Assembly (NCBI GenBank): GCA_030615745.1
Contig: JAUWYR010000029.1
Span: 1 to 29,590 of the forward strand
Source: Candidatus Zixiibacteriota bacterium
Lineage (GTDB): Bacteria; Zixibacteria; MSB-5A5; SM23-73-2
Length of the DNA: 29,590 nucleotides
Direction of reading: 5' to 3'
Shown here: in pieces, positions 6,742-14,435 of the stretch
How the letters are laid out: each line of letters begins with the position of its first letter
Position numbering within the stretch: the first letter of the stretch is position 1
Position numbers and translations under genes: made by a program
Notes under the pieces: model-generated
What the model was told of the DNA's origin: nothing
The model's database searches: none
The model's input: only the letters and a program-made list of their open reading frames with translations

Positions 6742-7881
6742 TTAATCCCAACCTCTTTCCTTCAGTGCTTCTTGAGCAAATTTCTTATCCAATAAAACTA
6801 CGCCTTTTTCTAATCCGGCATCTAGTATTTGGCCACATCTTACTATAATTGCTCTCGGCTCGCCATTGGTCTTATCATACAGAAACGACACAAAGTCTTT
6901 TGTAAATGGAATTAATGGTTTGTCCTCATATCTTCCATTAACTCTGTTGAATCTTAACCTTTTTTCTATCAGTTCTCTTGTTTGGTGTTTATCAAATGCA
7001 GTAAGCAACGTCTCAGCATCAACACGATCAAGCAGTGGTTGTATTGGCCCACCACTGGAAATTTCTTTTTTCTCCATCTCTTCCAAATTACGCCACCCAT
7101 CTTCTGAGATAGCAATAAAAAGAGCAATGTTTGCAATATCCCCTGCCTCTTTACGCTCAGGTAAAAAGTCATATAGCCCTCTTAGTAGGGCAAGATAAAT
7201 ACTTTGCTGCGCCTTTGGAACTAAGCTAAATAAATACTCAAATTCATCTATAGCCAATAGTATTGTAGAAAATCCTAACCTCTTTATAAATCCTAAAATG
7301 CCCGCAAGATATTCCTTAGCGATATCAATATCTTCTATTTTTCTAATTACTTCTAACTTCTTTAATTGAGATTGAGTAGGTTTGATCTCTCCTCTAATGA
7401 AATATAAGGCTAACTTTTTTTCTTCAATCTTCCCACTACAAATCTTTCTTAGAATAGTTTTCACTTCGTCTAAATCAGCAGGTAAATCTTTAATTGATTT
7501 GTCCAATTGCCCTTGGCTTCTATTTCCTTTTATTTCTTCAAAATTTATGTTCTTAAAAATTCTAAATATGAAATCTAATCCCGGATTTTTGGGCTTTTGT
7601 TCCCCTTTGAAAGATAAATACTTCGGTAATATTGCATCATACTTTCTTGCTTCATCAATTATTTTTAATAGAGAAAGCGTTTTACCTCGCCCATAGCTGC
7701 CGATAACAAATACTATATAATTTTTGGTCGAAGAAACACCACATGAGATGATTCTTTTCCATTCTTTCAATTGTTCTTCTCTATTAACCCACGTATCTAG
7801 CCATATCTCTCTTGCTATCTTATCCAAAAACGGATTTCCACTTAATCCATATTTTTTCTCCATAAATTTATTGGGCTTCAT
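6742..7881 (-). CDS. AAA+ ATPase, Orc1/Cdc6-like (BrxC/BrxD-like group possible)
   Basis: A 379-residue ATPase. Walker A is GSYGRGKT (61-68), Walker B LLAIDEFEYLF (208-218, D212 E213), a sensor-1-like strand ALFIAISE (253-260), and a sensor-2 motif NGEPRAI with R343. The N-terminal GNPF...WVNREEQL resembles Orc1/Cdc6 and the P-loop proteins of BREX systems. Family knowledge: such ATPases load or remodel proteins on DNA. It is the last gene of the MTase/Cas4/unknown/ATPase operon, 8 bases after its neighbour; AGGTGA just before the ATG fixes the start at 7881. No helicase motifs are seen, so in a restriction-type system it might be the DNA-translocation or sensing unit. Exact subfamily is uncertain because this group diverges quickly. 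Confidence 0.75.
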   Translation of the reverse strand: MKPNKFMEKKYGLSGNPFLDKIAREIWLDTWVNREEQLKEWKRIISCGVSSTKNYIVFVIGSYGRGKTLSLLKIIDEARKYDAILPKYLSFKGEQKPKNPGLDFIFRIFKNINFEEIKGNRSQGQLDKSIKDLPADLDEVKTILRKICSGKIEEKKLALYFIRGEIKPTQSQLKKLEVIRKIEDIDIAKEYLAGILGFIKRLGFSTILLAIDEFEYLFSLVPKAQQSIYLALLRGLYDFLPERKEAGDIANIALFIAISEDGWRNLEEMEKKEISSGGPIQPLLDRVDAETLLTAFDKHQTRELIEKRLRFNRVNGRYEDKPLIPFTKDFVSFLYDKTNGEPRAIIVRCGQILDAGLEKGVVLLDKKFAQEALKERGWD

Positions 7882-7889
7882 TTTGTCAC

Positions 7890-8735
7890 CTACTTTTTAA
7901 ATATTTTTATAGACAAGGTCCGAAAGTAATTACCTTTGTATTCGAATAATTTTTCCTCAGCCCCCATCGGTCTCCCAAAAGAAATTAGATAATCATTAGT
8001 TGCAAAAGGTATTGATCTCAACATTTTATCGAATTGCTTTTCAGTTAATATCTTCTTATCATTTATCAACATTTTTACAGCCACCTTTTCTCTAAGATTT
8101 GCGATATCCACAACACCCGCCGTGTCTTTGCTAAGCTCAAAATAAGTATCGAATAAATATTTTTTAAATTTTCCAGGATTTTTAAGGGCAATATCTATAT
8201 CCGATAAAGTCTGTTTATATTGATGTGCAATAATGCTCAGATTTCTTTTGTCATCGTAATTTGTTAATCCTACCTGTTCGAGGATAGAAAACCAATGCAA
8301 TGTTCTTTCTTTTTTTTGTTTTTCATTTCGCCCATTAACTATTGAATTCACAAAAGTTAAGAAATCTTGCTTTAAAAATGAGGCTTTTTTAACAAGAATT
8401 CCCAAAAAACCAAATTTTCTTTCATCTATTTCATACACTACCGCTCTTAAAACACGTTGGTGTAGTTCATCATTCAAAGATTTACTCTTAATTATAATTT
8501 TGCCATTGGCACTTAACCTAATAAAACCTCCGTAACCAATTATGAGGCCCAAATGCCGCAAAGATGAGATAATCATTCCTCTGAATACGCTTTTCTCAAC
8601 CTTTCCAGGGTATAGAACTAAGATACACTCTTTTTGTTTATCTCTATTAAACGGATAATGATCTATACATTCTAAACAGGCTTTCAATTTATCTATTCGG
8701 TATTCCTTAATCAGGGGCATCTCTTTGGGTTTCAT
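7890..8735 (-). CDS. Unknown protein with winged-helix-like region, third gene of the cassette
   Basis: I do not recognise this 281-residue protein. Residues about 50-82 (RGMIISSLRHLGLIIGYGGF then IRLSANGKIII) look like a winged helix: recognition helix, two strands with a turn, and the usual leucine-Gly pattern. A second helical section (about 130-185) contains LHWFSILEQVGL, and the C-terminal third is mixed alpha/beta with GRPMGAEEKLFEYKGNYFRT. No nuclease or ATPase motif is visible. The frame extends to a TTG at 8765, but ATG at 8735 overlaps the Cas4-like stop by four bases (ATGA) and has GGAG upstream, which points to translational coupling. It may be the DNA-binding specificity or adaptor subunit of the system; that is inference from context. 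Confidence 0.7.
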   Translation of the reverse strand: MKPKEMPLIKEYRIDKLKACLECIDHYPFNRDKQKECILVLYPGKVEKSVFRGMIISSLRHLGLIIGYGGFIRLSANGKIIIKSKSLNDELHQRVLRAVVYEIDERKFGFLGILVKKASFLKQDFLTFVNSIVNGRNEKQKKERTLHWFSILEQVGLTNYDDKRNLSIIAHQYKQTLSDIDIALKNPGKFKKYLFDTYFELSKDTAGVVDIANLREKVAVKMLINDKKILTEKQFDKMLRSIPFATNDYLISFGRPMGAEEKLFEYKGNYFRTLSIKIFKK

Positions 8736-9742
8736 ACCCTCAACTCCAATCCTTGGTCTATACAATACTCCTTAAATCTACAATAGTAGCAATGACTTCT
8801 CTGCTCTTCAGGTGGAAATGAAGGAGCATGAGGTTTAGATATTATGTTATATGCTTCATCTCTAGAATCTATGAACCATCTTCTTAGATTATCATCAATA
8901 GGAAAAATATAAATTTGAGCGAAGGTAAGGGGCTTAACGTAGGCACTTGGATTGCGAGTAGGGAAGAAATAGATTATTCCCCAATTGATATCATCGCTTT
9001 GTCCAAATCGGTTTTCGTAAGCAAGCGCATAGCCCGCACAGCTAAGTTGATGAAATGGTTTGAATTCAATACCTGTCTTTATATCACCTACTACACCAAA
9101 ATCGCTTATTATGAAGTCTGGAGTTGCCGGAGAATTTATTCCTATTCGTTCAGGTTCTGTTCGGATCTCGGTTTTTATCTTTATATGTTTGAGATCTACA
9201 GAATCATTTTCTTTGATTAATAAATTCAAAACCTTCAAACCTAATTCAGCTCTTCCATTATTGTTCAACAGAGTCAAAAGCCAATCTGTATCACCTTCTT
9301 TTGCCCCAGTCGTGATTTCTTCAAGATTCCTTAATTTTTCTATTTTTTGACTATGAGAAGTATTAAAACTATTATACAACCTCGCCCCCTTTTTTGCTAA
9401 TCCCGAATATGTTCTTGTGATTCGTCCGTTTCCTTCTCGTGAGACTGTTTGAATGTAATTTTCAACAATGTTTCCAGCCTTTTGTCCCCACGTATTTTGT
9501 TTTGCACTTCTTTTTGGGCGATTTAAACCCTTCATGAAATATATGTCCCTACGAGTAGAACAATATTTGTCTGCTATATTGCTTACAGATAAAGGGCGAA
9601 TGGCATTTTCTGTTAATTTTGTTGCAAATTCTCCCGTTAAAAAAGCGTCTGAATTATAACCTCTTAGTTTTATATCTTGCACGCTATCTGCCATTTCTTG
9701 ATCAGGTCTAGCTAAATTCCACATTGTGATGATATGGAACAT
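8732..9742 (-). CDS. Cas4/RecB-like PD-(D/E)XK nuclease with four-cysteine Fe-S site, not CRISPR-linked
   Basis: A 336-residue Cas4-type nuclease. Visible motifs in order: C61 in LSVSNIADKYCSTRRDIYF; GQKAGNIVENYI (86-97) at the place of the RecB GxxxH motif; catalytic D209 (TPDFIISD), D220-I-K222 (a D-x-K version of E-x-K), HQLSCAGYALAYE with Q232 and Y238; and C318-x2-C321-x5-C327 near the C-terminus. C61 plus the last three would ligate a 4Fe-4S cluster, as in Cas4 and AddB. Cas4 proteins are 5'-3' exonucleases or endonucleases that trim DNA ends. It is longer than most Cas4 (about 200) because of an insert between 100 and 190. It starts 2 bases after the MTase stop. No cas gene or CRISPR array is nearby, so it is a stand-alone Cas4-like enzyme, probably the effector of the operon. 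Confidence 0.82.
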   Translation of the reverse strand: MFHIITMWNLARPDQEMADSVQDIKLRGYNSDAFLTGEFATKLTENAIRPLSVSNIADKYCSTRRDIYFMKGLNRPKRSAKQNTWGQKAGNIVENYIQTVSREGNGRITRTYSGLAKKGARLYNSFNTSHSQKIEKLRNLEEITTGAKEGDTDWLLTLLNNNGRAELGLKVLNLLIKENDSVDLKHIKIKTEIRTEPERIGINSPATPDFIISDFGVVGDIKTGIEFKPFHQLSCAGYALAYENRFGQSDDINWGIIYFFPTRNPSAYVKPLTFAQIYIFPIDDNLRRWFIDSRDEAYNIISKPHAPSFPPEEQRSHCYYCRFKEYCIDQGLELRV

Positions 9743-9744
9743 TT

Positions 9745-11160
9745 TTAAACCCTTTTTTTGAGTATCACAATATACTCATTTTTTATCAACCCACCTGTAC
9801 TATTTCGTTTGGTCATCATACTTCTGCTTCGAATTGTATCCTTTAATGTAACTATTTCTATAAATCCTATTTGGGCTGCAGCATCTGCTAATAATCTGTA
9901 AGTGTTGACTTTTTTGCCTAAAACTCTATTATCACCAACTACTAAGATGAGGTAACCTTCTCTATTAAGTAGATGATACATTTCTTTTAATGATTGTATC
10001 ATGTCCATAAAATATTTATAAACCATAAGTGCTCTTTCAAATGAGATGGATAAAGCATAATCTACTGTTGAATCAATAGATACTATACTTAAAGGAGAGA
10101 TTTCAGAATCTTTTTGAACTCTTTCTGTCCCAATTGATGCTTTTTCAAAATCATTGACTTCCTTTTCGGTGTATCCTAACCAAAACAACTCAAGTTTATT
10201 TGTTCTTATATATTTCTGAGCAGTTATGTAAGGTGGAGAAGTCAATATTATGTCAACACTATTGCTTGGTAGGTCCGTTATAGAATTTTTATCTATTCTT
10301 CCACACTCCCCCATGTAAGCTTTCTTTATACGTCGTGCGTCATCCCAAATAATTTCTGCTCCCACTATACCCTCTTTTGCTTCATTAAATTTATTTAACA
10401 AATCTAATTTCTTTTTATTATTATCCACGGCTTCTTTGAACAGTCCTAATACATTGGGATTCTCTGCATTTTTTAGATGTTGTTTCAAATATTGACACTT
10501 ATTGGGATTATTTTTGTATTTTTCGGGTTTAAGAACAACAGGTGGTGGAATATATGGATCTGCCTTAGCAACTTTTCGAATAGTGCTAGAAAAACATACC
10601 CAGAAAAAATCTTTATAATTAGTATCAACTTCTAGAGTATCAATTGCATACTTTAATCTGCCAAGTTTCTTAAGACCATTATTGGAGAACCAAATTTTTC
10701 TGTTTCTGAATTCTGGGATGTAGTTACTTACATCTTTTTTATCTTTATTTAAAGTAATGATTTCATCTGCATATTGTGAAATCTTTTCAGTATTGAAAGG
10801 CGTGGTTTTGACTTTAGAGATAAGCCTTGCTAATGGATTAATTTCTACACCTAAGGAATTTCTTTTGAGAACGGGATTCGTAATAGCCTCTAATAATATT
10901 GTGCCAGTTCCTGCAAACGGATCTAATAAATATCCATCTAGATGCATAAAATCTCTTATTGATAAAAGACAAAAAGGAATATATGGGAAAATCCTTCCCG
11001 GGTAATAATGGATATAATGAATGTGTTGATTATAGTTTCTATCTCCTTCCAATAAATTGCTTGATGCAGATTTAAAATCAAAAACTATTGGTTTCTTCCC
11101 CCTTTTATTGTATTCTTTATTGAGTTGCTCTAGCCTAAATTTTATTGTTTTCCCGCTCAT
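9745..11160 (-). CDS. DNA amino-methyltransferase (TSPPY type, probably N4-cytosine)
   Basis: A 471-residue DNA methyltransferase, first gene of the cassette. The SAM-binding motif I is LLDPFAGTGTILLEA (D80-P-F-A-G-T-G-T) with acidic GVEINP (E106). Catalytic motif IV is ILTSPPY (S308-P-P-Y). A Ser at this position is commonest in N4-cytosine enzymes, while Asp or Asn is commonest in N6-adenine enzymes. Motif I precedes motif IV by about 225 residues, so a recognition domain could lie between them, as in the alpha order. The N-terminal HYIHYYPGRIFPYIP is typical of the family. No ribosome-binding site is evident before ATG 11160; a possible promoter at 11196-11224 would leave a leader of about 30 bases. 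In the operon it would protect self DNA while the Cas4-like nuclease and ATPase attack unmodified DNA (inference). The target sequence cannot be predicted. Confidence 0.85.
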   Translation of the reverse strand: MSGKTIKFRLEQLNKEYNKRGKKPIVFDFKSASSNLLEGDRNYNQHIHYIHYYPGRIFPYIPFCLLSIRDFMHLDGYLLDPFAGTGTILLEAITNPVLKRNSLGVEINPLARLISKVKTTPFNTEKISQYADEIITLNKDKKDVSNYIPEFRNRKIWFSNNGLKKLGRLKYAIDTLEVDTNYKDFFWVCFSSTIRKVAKADPYIPPPVVLKPEKYKNNPNKCQYLKQHLKNAENPNVLGLFKEAVDNNKKKLDLLNKFNEAKEGIVGAEIIWDDARRIKKAYMGECGRIDKNSITDLPSNSVDIILTSPPYITAQKYIRTNKLELFWLGYTEKEVNDFEKASIGTERVQKDSEISPLSIVSIDSTVDYALSISFERALMVYKYFMDMIQSLKEMYHLLNREGYLILVVGDNRVLGKKVNTYRLLADAAAQIGFIEIVTLKDTIRSRSMMTKRNSTGGLIKNEYIVILKKRV

Positions 11161-11195
11161 ACAAACGGCTTCGTACCGCTATTTCACATAACTGT

Positions 11196-11224
11196 TTTAT
11201 ACCCGACCCTCGGACATATAACCA
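11196..11224 (-). promoter_or_regulatory. Candidate promoter of the four-gene cassette
   Basis: Minus strand: TGGTTA (11219-11224), 17-base spacer, TATAAA (11196-11201). The -10 box matches 5 of 6 positions, the -35 only 3 of 6. It would start transcription near 11189. Confidence 0.35.
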
Positions 11225-11354
11225 TTTCGGGCATATATGCGAACTGTCTTTTTAACCAATACAGAAATGAATATACATTCTTTTTGTTATAATGTAAAGT
11301 TTTTTTCACAAATAAATGTGTGTTCAGAATTTTTGCTTGACTCCTATCATATCA

Positions 11355-11441
11355 GTAAACCTGAAGGTTTACACTCCAGAGCTATTTGGAGTATAAAGCT
11401 TCAGCTTTATCTTATTTGTAAATCTAAAAAGTTTACACTCC
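11355..11441. repeat. Three ACTCC-tagged hairpins in a row, mixed orientation
   Basis: GTAAACCT-GA-AGGTTTAC then ACTCC (11355-11377); the reverse arrangement GGAGT then ATAAAGCT-TC-AGCTTTAT (11388-11410); and an imperfect GTAAA...AGTTTAC then ACTCC (11418-11441). Stems differ while the five-base tag is constant. Confidence 0.75.
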
Positions 11442-11506
11442 AGATTTTGTGTGGAGGCTCGCATTACTCGTGCTTCTTGCACAGATAGAATCTGTGCCTA
11501 CAAATC
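11431..11506 (+). repeat. 76-base repeat, right copy (flanks the four-gene cassette)
   Basis: Direct-orientation partner of 6541-6616, with six differences. Its second stem is lengthened to GCACAGAT/ATCTGTGC (11479-11486 with 11490-11497). On the minus strand it lies just after the stop of the TPL-like gene. Confidence 0.85.
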
Positions 11507-11525
11507 AATAGAAGTCTATACCAGT

Positions 11526-12971
11526 TTAAAAGTTCGCTCCAAATTCTTTTTTAAAAACCTCACCTAACTTTCTCCCCCAGTCATCTATCGGTTCTAATTT
11601 TCCAAAGAAAAATCTCAAAACCGGTGGCTCCTCAATAAACCTTAATCCCTTGATCAAATCCCGGTGCTTAAAAAGCCAACTTATCCTGTCAACCACATAT
11701 TCGATCTGAGAAACTGTATAAACCCTTCGCGGGATTGCAAGCCTTGCTAATTCTAAATCCGAAAACACCTCGTTCCCATCTGGGTCCCTATCCATTGAAA
11801 TAGTTCCCCGCTCCATACTCCTTACTCCAGATACTATGTAAATTGCTGCAGCTAAAGCTCCGGCTGGATATTGGGATTGAGGAACATGAGGTAAAAAGAT
11901 CGTAGCATCGACATGGCATGCTAATCCCCCAGGGGGAGTAACCACAGAAACTCCGTTTTCTATAAACCTTTCAGCAAAATATTTTACAAATTCAGCTGCA
12001 CTGCCGGCAACATTCAGGTCAGTCATTTCCCTGATTCCTACAGCCATAGCCTCGATCTCTTTAGTTGACATTCCACCATAAGTTAAAAAGCCTTCATAAA
12101 CCGGAAGCCAGGGTTTTATCTTTTCATAGAATTCTTTGTTGTTAGTAGCAATAAAACCACCTCTTACACAACTACATTTTCTCCCGGAAAGATAGAACAG
12201 ATCAACAAAACTCATCATCTCCTTGATTATCTCTTCAATAGTTTTATTTTCGTATCCTTTTTCTCTCAGTTTAACAAAATAAGCATTCTCGGAGATCAAG
12301 CTTCCATCATACACCAGGGGAATCTTATGTTCTAAAGCGATTTGCTTCACCTGTTTTAAGTTTTCAATTGAAAAGGGTTGTCCACCTAAAAGATTTGTGG
12401 TTGCCTCCATCCTGACAAAAGGGATTTTGTCCACTCCATATTTTTTTATGGTCTCTTTGAGTTTTTCTATATCTATATTTCCTTTAAAAGGGTGCTTGCT
12501 CTGTGTATTTAAGGCTTCATCTGCATAAATTTCTAAAACCTGTGCGCCTGCCAGTTCAAAATGCGCCTTTGTGGTGGTAAAATGGTAGTTCATTGGGATC
12601 ACGTCACCAGGTTTTACGAAGACTTTAGCTATAAGATGCTCTGCTCCCCTTCCTTGGTGAACGGGCAAAACATATTTGAAGCCCAGAACATCTTCTATAG
12701 CCTGGGCTAATTTGTAAAAACTTTCGCTTCCCGCATAGGCATCATCGGAAACCATCATAGCTGCCAGCTGATTATCGCTCATAGCATTGGTTCCTGAATC
12801 GGTCAGCATATCGAGGAATATATCTTTGGTTCTGAGCGCAAAAGTGTTATAACCACCCTCCTGGATGGCTTTGAGCCTTTCTTCAATCGGCACCAACCTG
12901 GTCTTTTGCACAATCCTTACCTTGTGCACCTCCATAGGTAGTTCTCTTCCGTTAGATAATTTGATGAGCAT
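11526..12971 (-). CDS. PLP-dependent beta-eliminating lyase, tyrosine phenol-lyase-like
   Basis: A 481-residue member of the tryptophanase/tyrosine phenol-lyase family (PLP; amino acid to pyruvate, ammonia and phenol or indole). The PLP lysine is K265 in LSGRKCSCVRGGF, and the cofactor Asp is D222. Two positions that separate the activities follow TPL: FTTT (T132; tryptophanase has FDTT) and RSMERG (M386, R388; tryptophanase has RAVEIG). HQGRGAEHL and IPRRVYT are also conserved. One position is odd: the family's DATR or DAAR Arg near the cofactor reads DGSL here (L225), so substrate or chemistry may differ. GGAGG lies before ATG 12971. It follows the nitroreductase by 47 bases, perhaps in one transcript. 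The pyruvate formed could feed the Por complex encoded further right. Family certain; substrate moderately likely tyrosine. Confidence 0.85.
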   Translation of the reverse strand: MLIKLSNGRELPMEVHKVRIVQKTRLVPIEERLKAIQEGGYNTFALRTKDIFLDMLTDSGTNAMSDNQLAAMMVSDDAYAGSESFYKLAQAIEDVLGFKYVLPVHQGRGAEHLIAKVFVKPGDVIPMNYHFTTTKAHFELAGAQVLEIYADEALNTQSKHPFKGNIDIEKLKETIKKYGVDKIPFVRMEATTNLLGGQPFSIENLKQVKQIALEHKIPLVYDGSLISENAYFVKLREKGYENKTIEEIIKEMMSFVDLFYLSGRKCSCVRGGFIATNNKEFYEKIKPWLPVYEGFLTYGGMSTKEIEAMAVGIREMTDLNVAGSAAEFVKYFAERFIENGVSVVTPPGGLACHVDATIFLPHVPQSQYPAGALAAAIYIVSGVRSMERGTISMDRDPDGNEVFSDLELARLAIPRRVYTVSQIEYVVDRISWLFKHRDLIKGLRFIEEPPVLRFFFGKLEPIDDWGRKLGEVFKKEFGANF

Positions 12972-13018
12972 TTATACCTCCAGTTTAAATTTTTGGGGAA
13001 AAGCTATTTTCTTAAACT

Positions 13019-13531
13019 TCATTTCCATACATCATAAAAGACAATATCTTCAATTTTTTTCCTCTGGGTCGGCTCAGGAACATAAGCTGGATAACCTAAA
13101 GCCATAAGCTCAACCACCCTAACTTTATCCGGGATATTCAAAATCTTTTTTACTTCATCCTCCCTAAAAGCTCCGATCCAGCAAGTTCCCAAACCTTCCT
13201 CAACTGCCTGAAGAGATATCTGGGCCATAGCTATGGCGACATCAATTGTATAAGCATATTGACCACAGGTCATAATCTTATCACACTCTGTTCCACACCC
13301 AACAATTATCGCACCAGATTGGGCAATAAAGTTCTGCCTGTTTGCAGAAACTGCAATTTTTTTCTTCAAAAACCTATCCTTAACAACGATAAATTTCCAC
13401 TCCTGCCTGTTCCCAGCTGAAGGAGCAAGCCTTCCAGCTTCTAAAACTCTTTTTAGCTTCTCTTCTTCGATCGGTTTATCCTCATAGCTTCTTACAGACC
13501 TTCTTTTTCTTATCGCCTCAAAAACATCCAT
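13019..13531 (-). CDS. Nitroreductase-family flavoprotein
   Basis: A 170-residue FMN-dependent oxidoreductase of the nitroreductase family. The FMN-binding start EAIRKRRSVRSYEDKPIEE, then LAPSAGNRQEWKFIVV, the mid-section IDVAIAMAQISLQAVEEGLG followed by TCWIGAF, and the C-terminal LMALGYPA are all typical. These enzymes act as homodimers on quinones, nitro compounds, flavins or thioether substrates; the physiological substrate here is not predictable. AAAGGAG precedes the ATG. It lies 110 bases after the creatininase-like gene, in a gap that holds a repeat hairpin, and 47 bases before the TPL-like gene. Length is normal for the short, single-domain members. Confidence 0.88.
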   Translation of the reverse strand: MDVFEAIRKRRSVRSYEDKPIEEEKLKRVLEAGRLAPSAGNRQEWKFIVVKDRFLKKKIAVSANRQNFIAQSGAIIVGCGTECDKIMTCGQYAYTIDVAIAMAQISLQAVEEGLGTCWIGAFREDEVKKILNIPDKVRVVELMALGYPAYVPEPTQRKKIEDIVFYDVWK

Positions 13532-13580
13532 AATTTCTCCTTTGGCTTTGTCAATTTTTCTAAAATCGATTTTTAAAGTT

Positions 13581-13600
13581 GTCGGATTTGGAAATCCGAC
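13581..13600. repeat. Hairpin GTCGGATTT-GG-AAATCCGAC
   Basis: Perfect 9-bp inverted repeat with a 2-base loop between nitroreductase and creatininase genes, followed by CTACT. A tract of seven-base period (TCTCAAA-like, about 13625-13652) follows and runs into the 3' end of the creatininase-like gene. Confidence 0.7.
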
Positions 13601-13641
13601 CTACTACTGTTTACTGTTTTCTCTTTCTCAAATCTCATATC

Positions 13642-14376
13642 TCAAATCTCCATCTCCTCCCACCTTTGAAATATCTCCAAGACCACCCCTTTTATCTTCT
13701 TGACACACTTTTCAAAAAATATTTTAGCTTTCCTTTCATCAAAAACAGGATAACCTTCACCTTCTTTGGACAAAAATATTGTGGCAGGACCTGGATATGC
13801 GGAAATCCCCTTTTGAAAAGGATACGCCATCTGTTTTTTATATCTTTTTTTCTGAACCAACTTTTTATCTAAGGCTAAAATTGCACAGGTCTCATCCACC
13901 CCGGCGTGCCCACCAGGTTTTTCGAAAACCTCCTTAGCAATATCCTCGCATAAAATCCACCAGTGGACAACAACCACCTTAGCCTTTTTTTTCTGATTAA
14001 CTTTTAAACCGGCTGAACTTAATTCATCAATATGTCCGCCATGACCATTTATCACCACTATCCTTTGAAATCCCTTGTCAACTAAGGAGCCCAAAATTTC
14101 AGTAATATAATTTCTAAATGTCTCAGACCTCACTGTCAAAGAGCCAGGATAAGAATAAAGTGTCCTGGTCACCCCATACCAAATAGGAGGAGCTAAGATA
14201 GAATTTAAATCGTCCGCGATACGTTCTGAGATGCCAATTGCAATCTGCACATCAGTTCCCAAGCTTATTACACCGTGAGCCTCAATAGTTCCTATGGGTA
14301 GAATCACTGTTTTAAACTTTTTTGGAACAAGCTCACCGAACTCCTGCCAGTTCAGATCCTCTAACTTTTTAGGCAT
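13642..14376 (-). CDS. Creatininase-family amidohydrolase
   Basis: A 244-residue member of the creatininase family, metal-dependent amidohydrolases that include creatininase, the ArfB formamide hydrolase and the mycofactocin peptidase MftE. Metal and catalytic motifs: LPIGTIEAHGVISLGTD (E32, H34, D42), INGHGGH (109-115), and GGHAGVDET (155-163, E162). Substrate is not obvious: no creatine-pathway, riboflavin or mycofactocin genes are nearby. AGGAG precedes the ATG. It lies 59 bases after the metallo-beta-lactamase-fold gene and may belong to the same transcript as the deacetylase. The C-terminal coding end overlaps a low-complexity heptamer tract, so the last few residues may be recent additions. 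Confidence 0.85.
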   Translation of the reverse strand: MPKKLEDLNWQEFGELVPKKFKTVILPIGTIEAHGVISLGTDVQIAIGISERIADDLNSILAPPIWYGVTRTLYSYPGSLTVRSETFRNYITEILGSLVDKGFQRIVVINGHGGHIDELSSAGLKVNQKKKAKVVVVHWWILCEDIAKEVFEKPGGHAGVDETCAILALDKKLVQKKRYKKQMAYPFQKGISAYPGPATIFLSKEGEGYPVFDERKAKIFFEKCVKKIKGVVLEIFQRWEEMEI

Positions 14377-14435
14377 ATTTACTCCTAATTTCTTTCCGTA
14401 TTAAAAAACAGAGCTTTTAAATTTAATCTCAAAAG

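Larger units (their letters stand above)
11161..11525. other. Repeat-bearing intergenic region upstream of the MTase cassette
   Basis: 365 bases without a gene, between the MTase start and the stop of the TPL-like gene. The left third holds the likely cassette promoter. The right half holds three ACTCC-tagged hairpins and the right copy of the 76-base direct repeat. Confidence 0.75.

Noticed and set aside
8736-8765. TTG start for the winged-helix-like gene
   Set aside because: The ATG at 8735 has a better ribosome-binding site and a classic ATGA overlap.
6742-11160. Known BREX or DISARM system
   Set aside because: No PglZ, BrxA/B, BrxL, DrmA or DrmB-like protein is seen; only the ATPase resembles BREX P-loop proteins.
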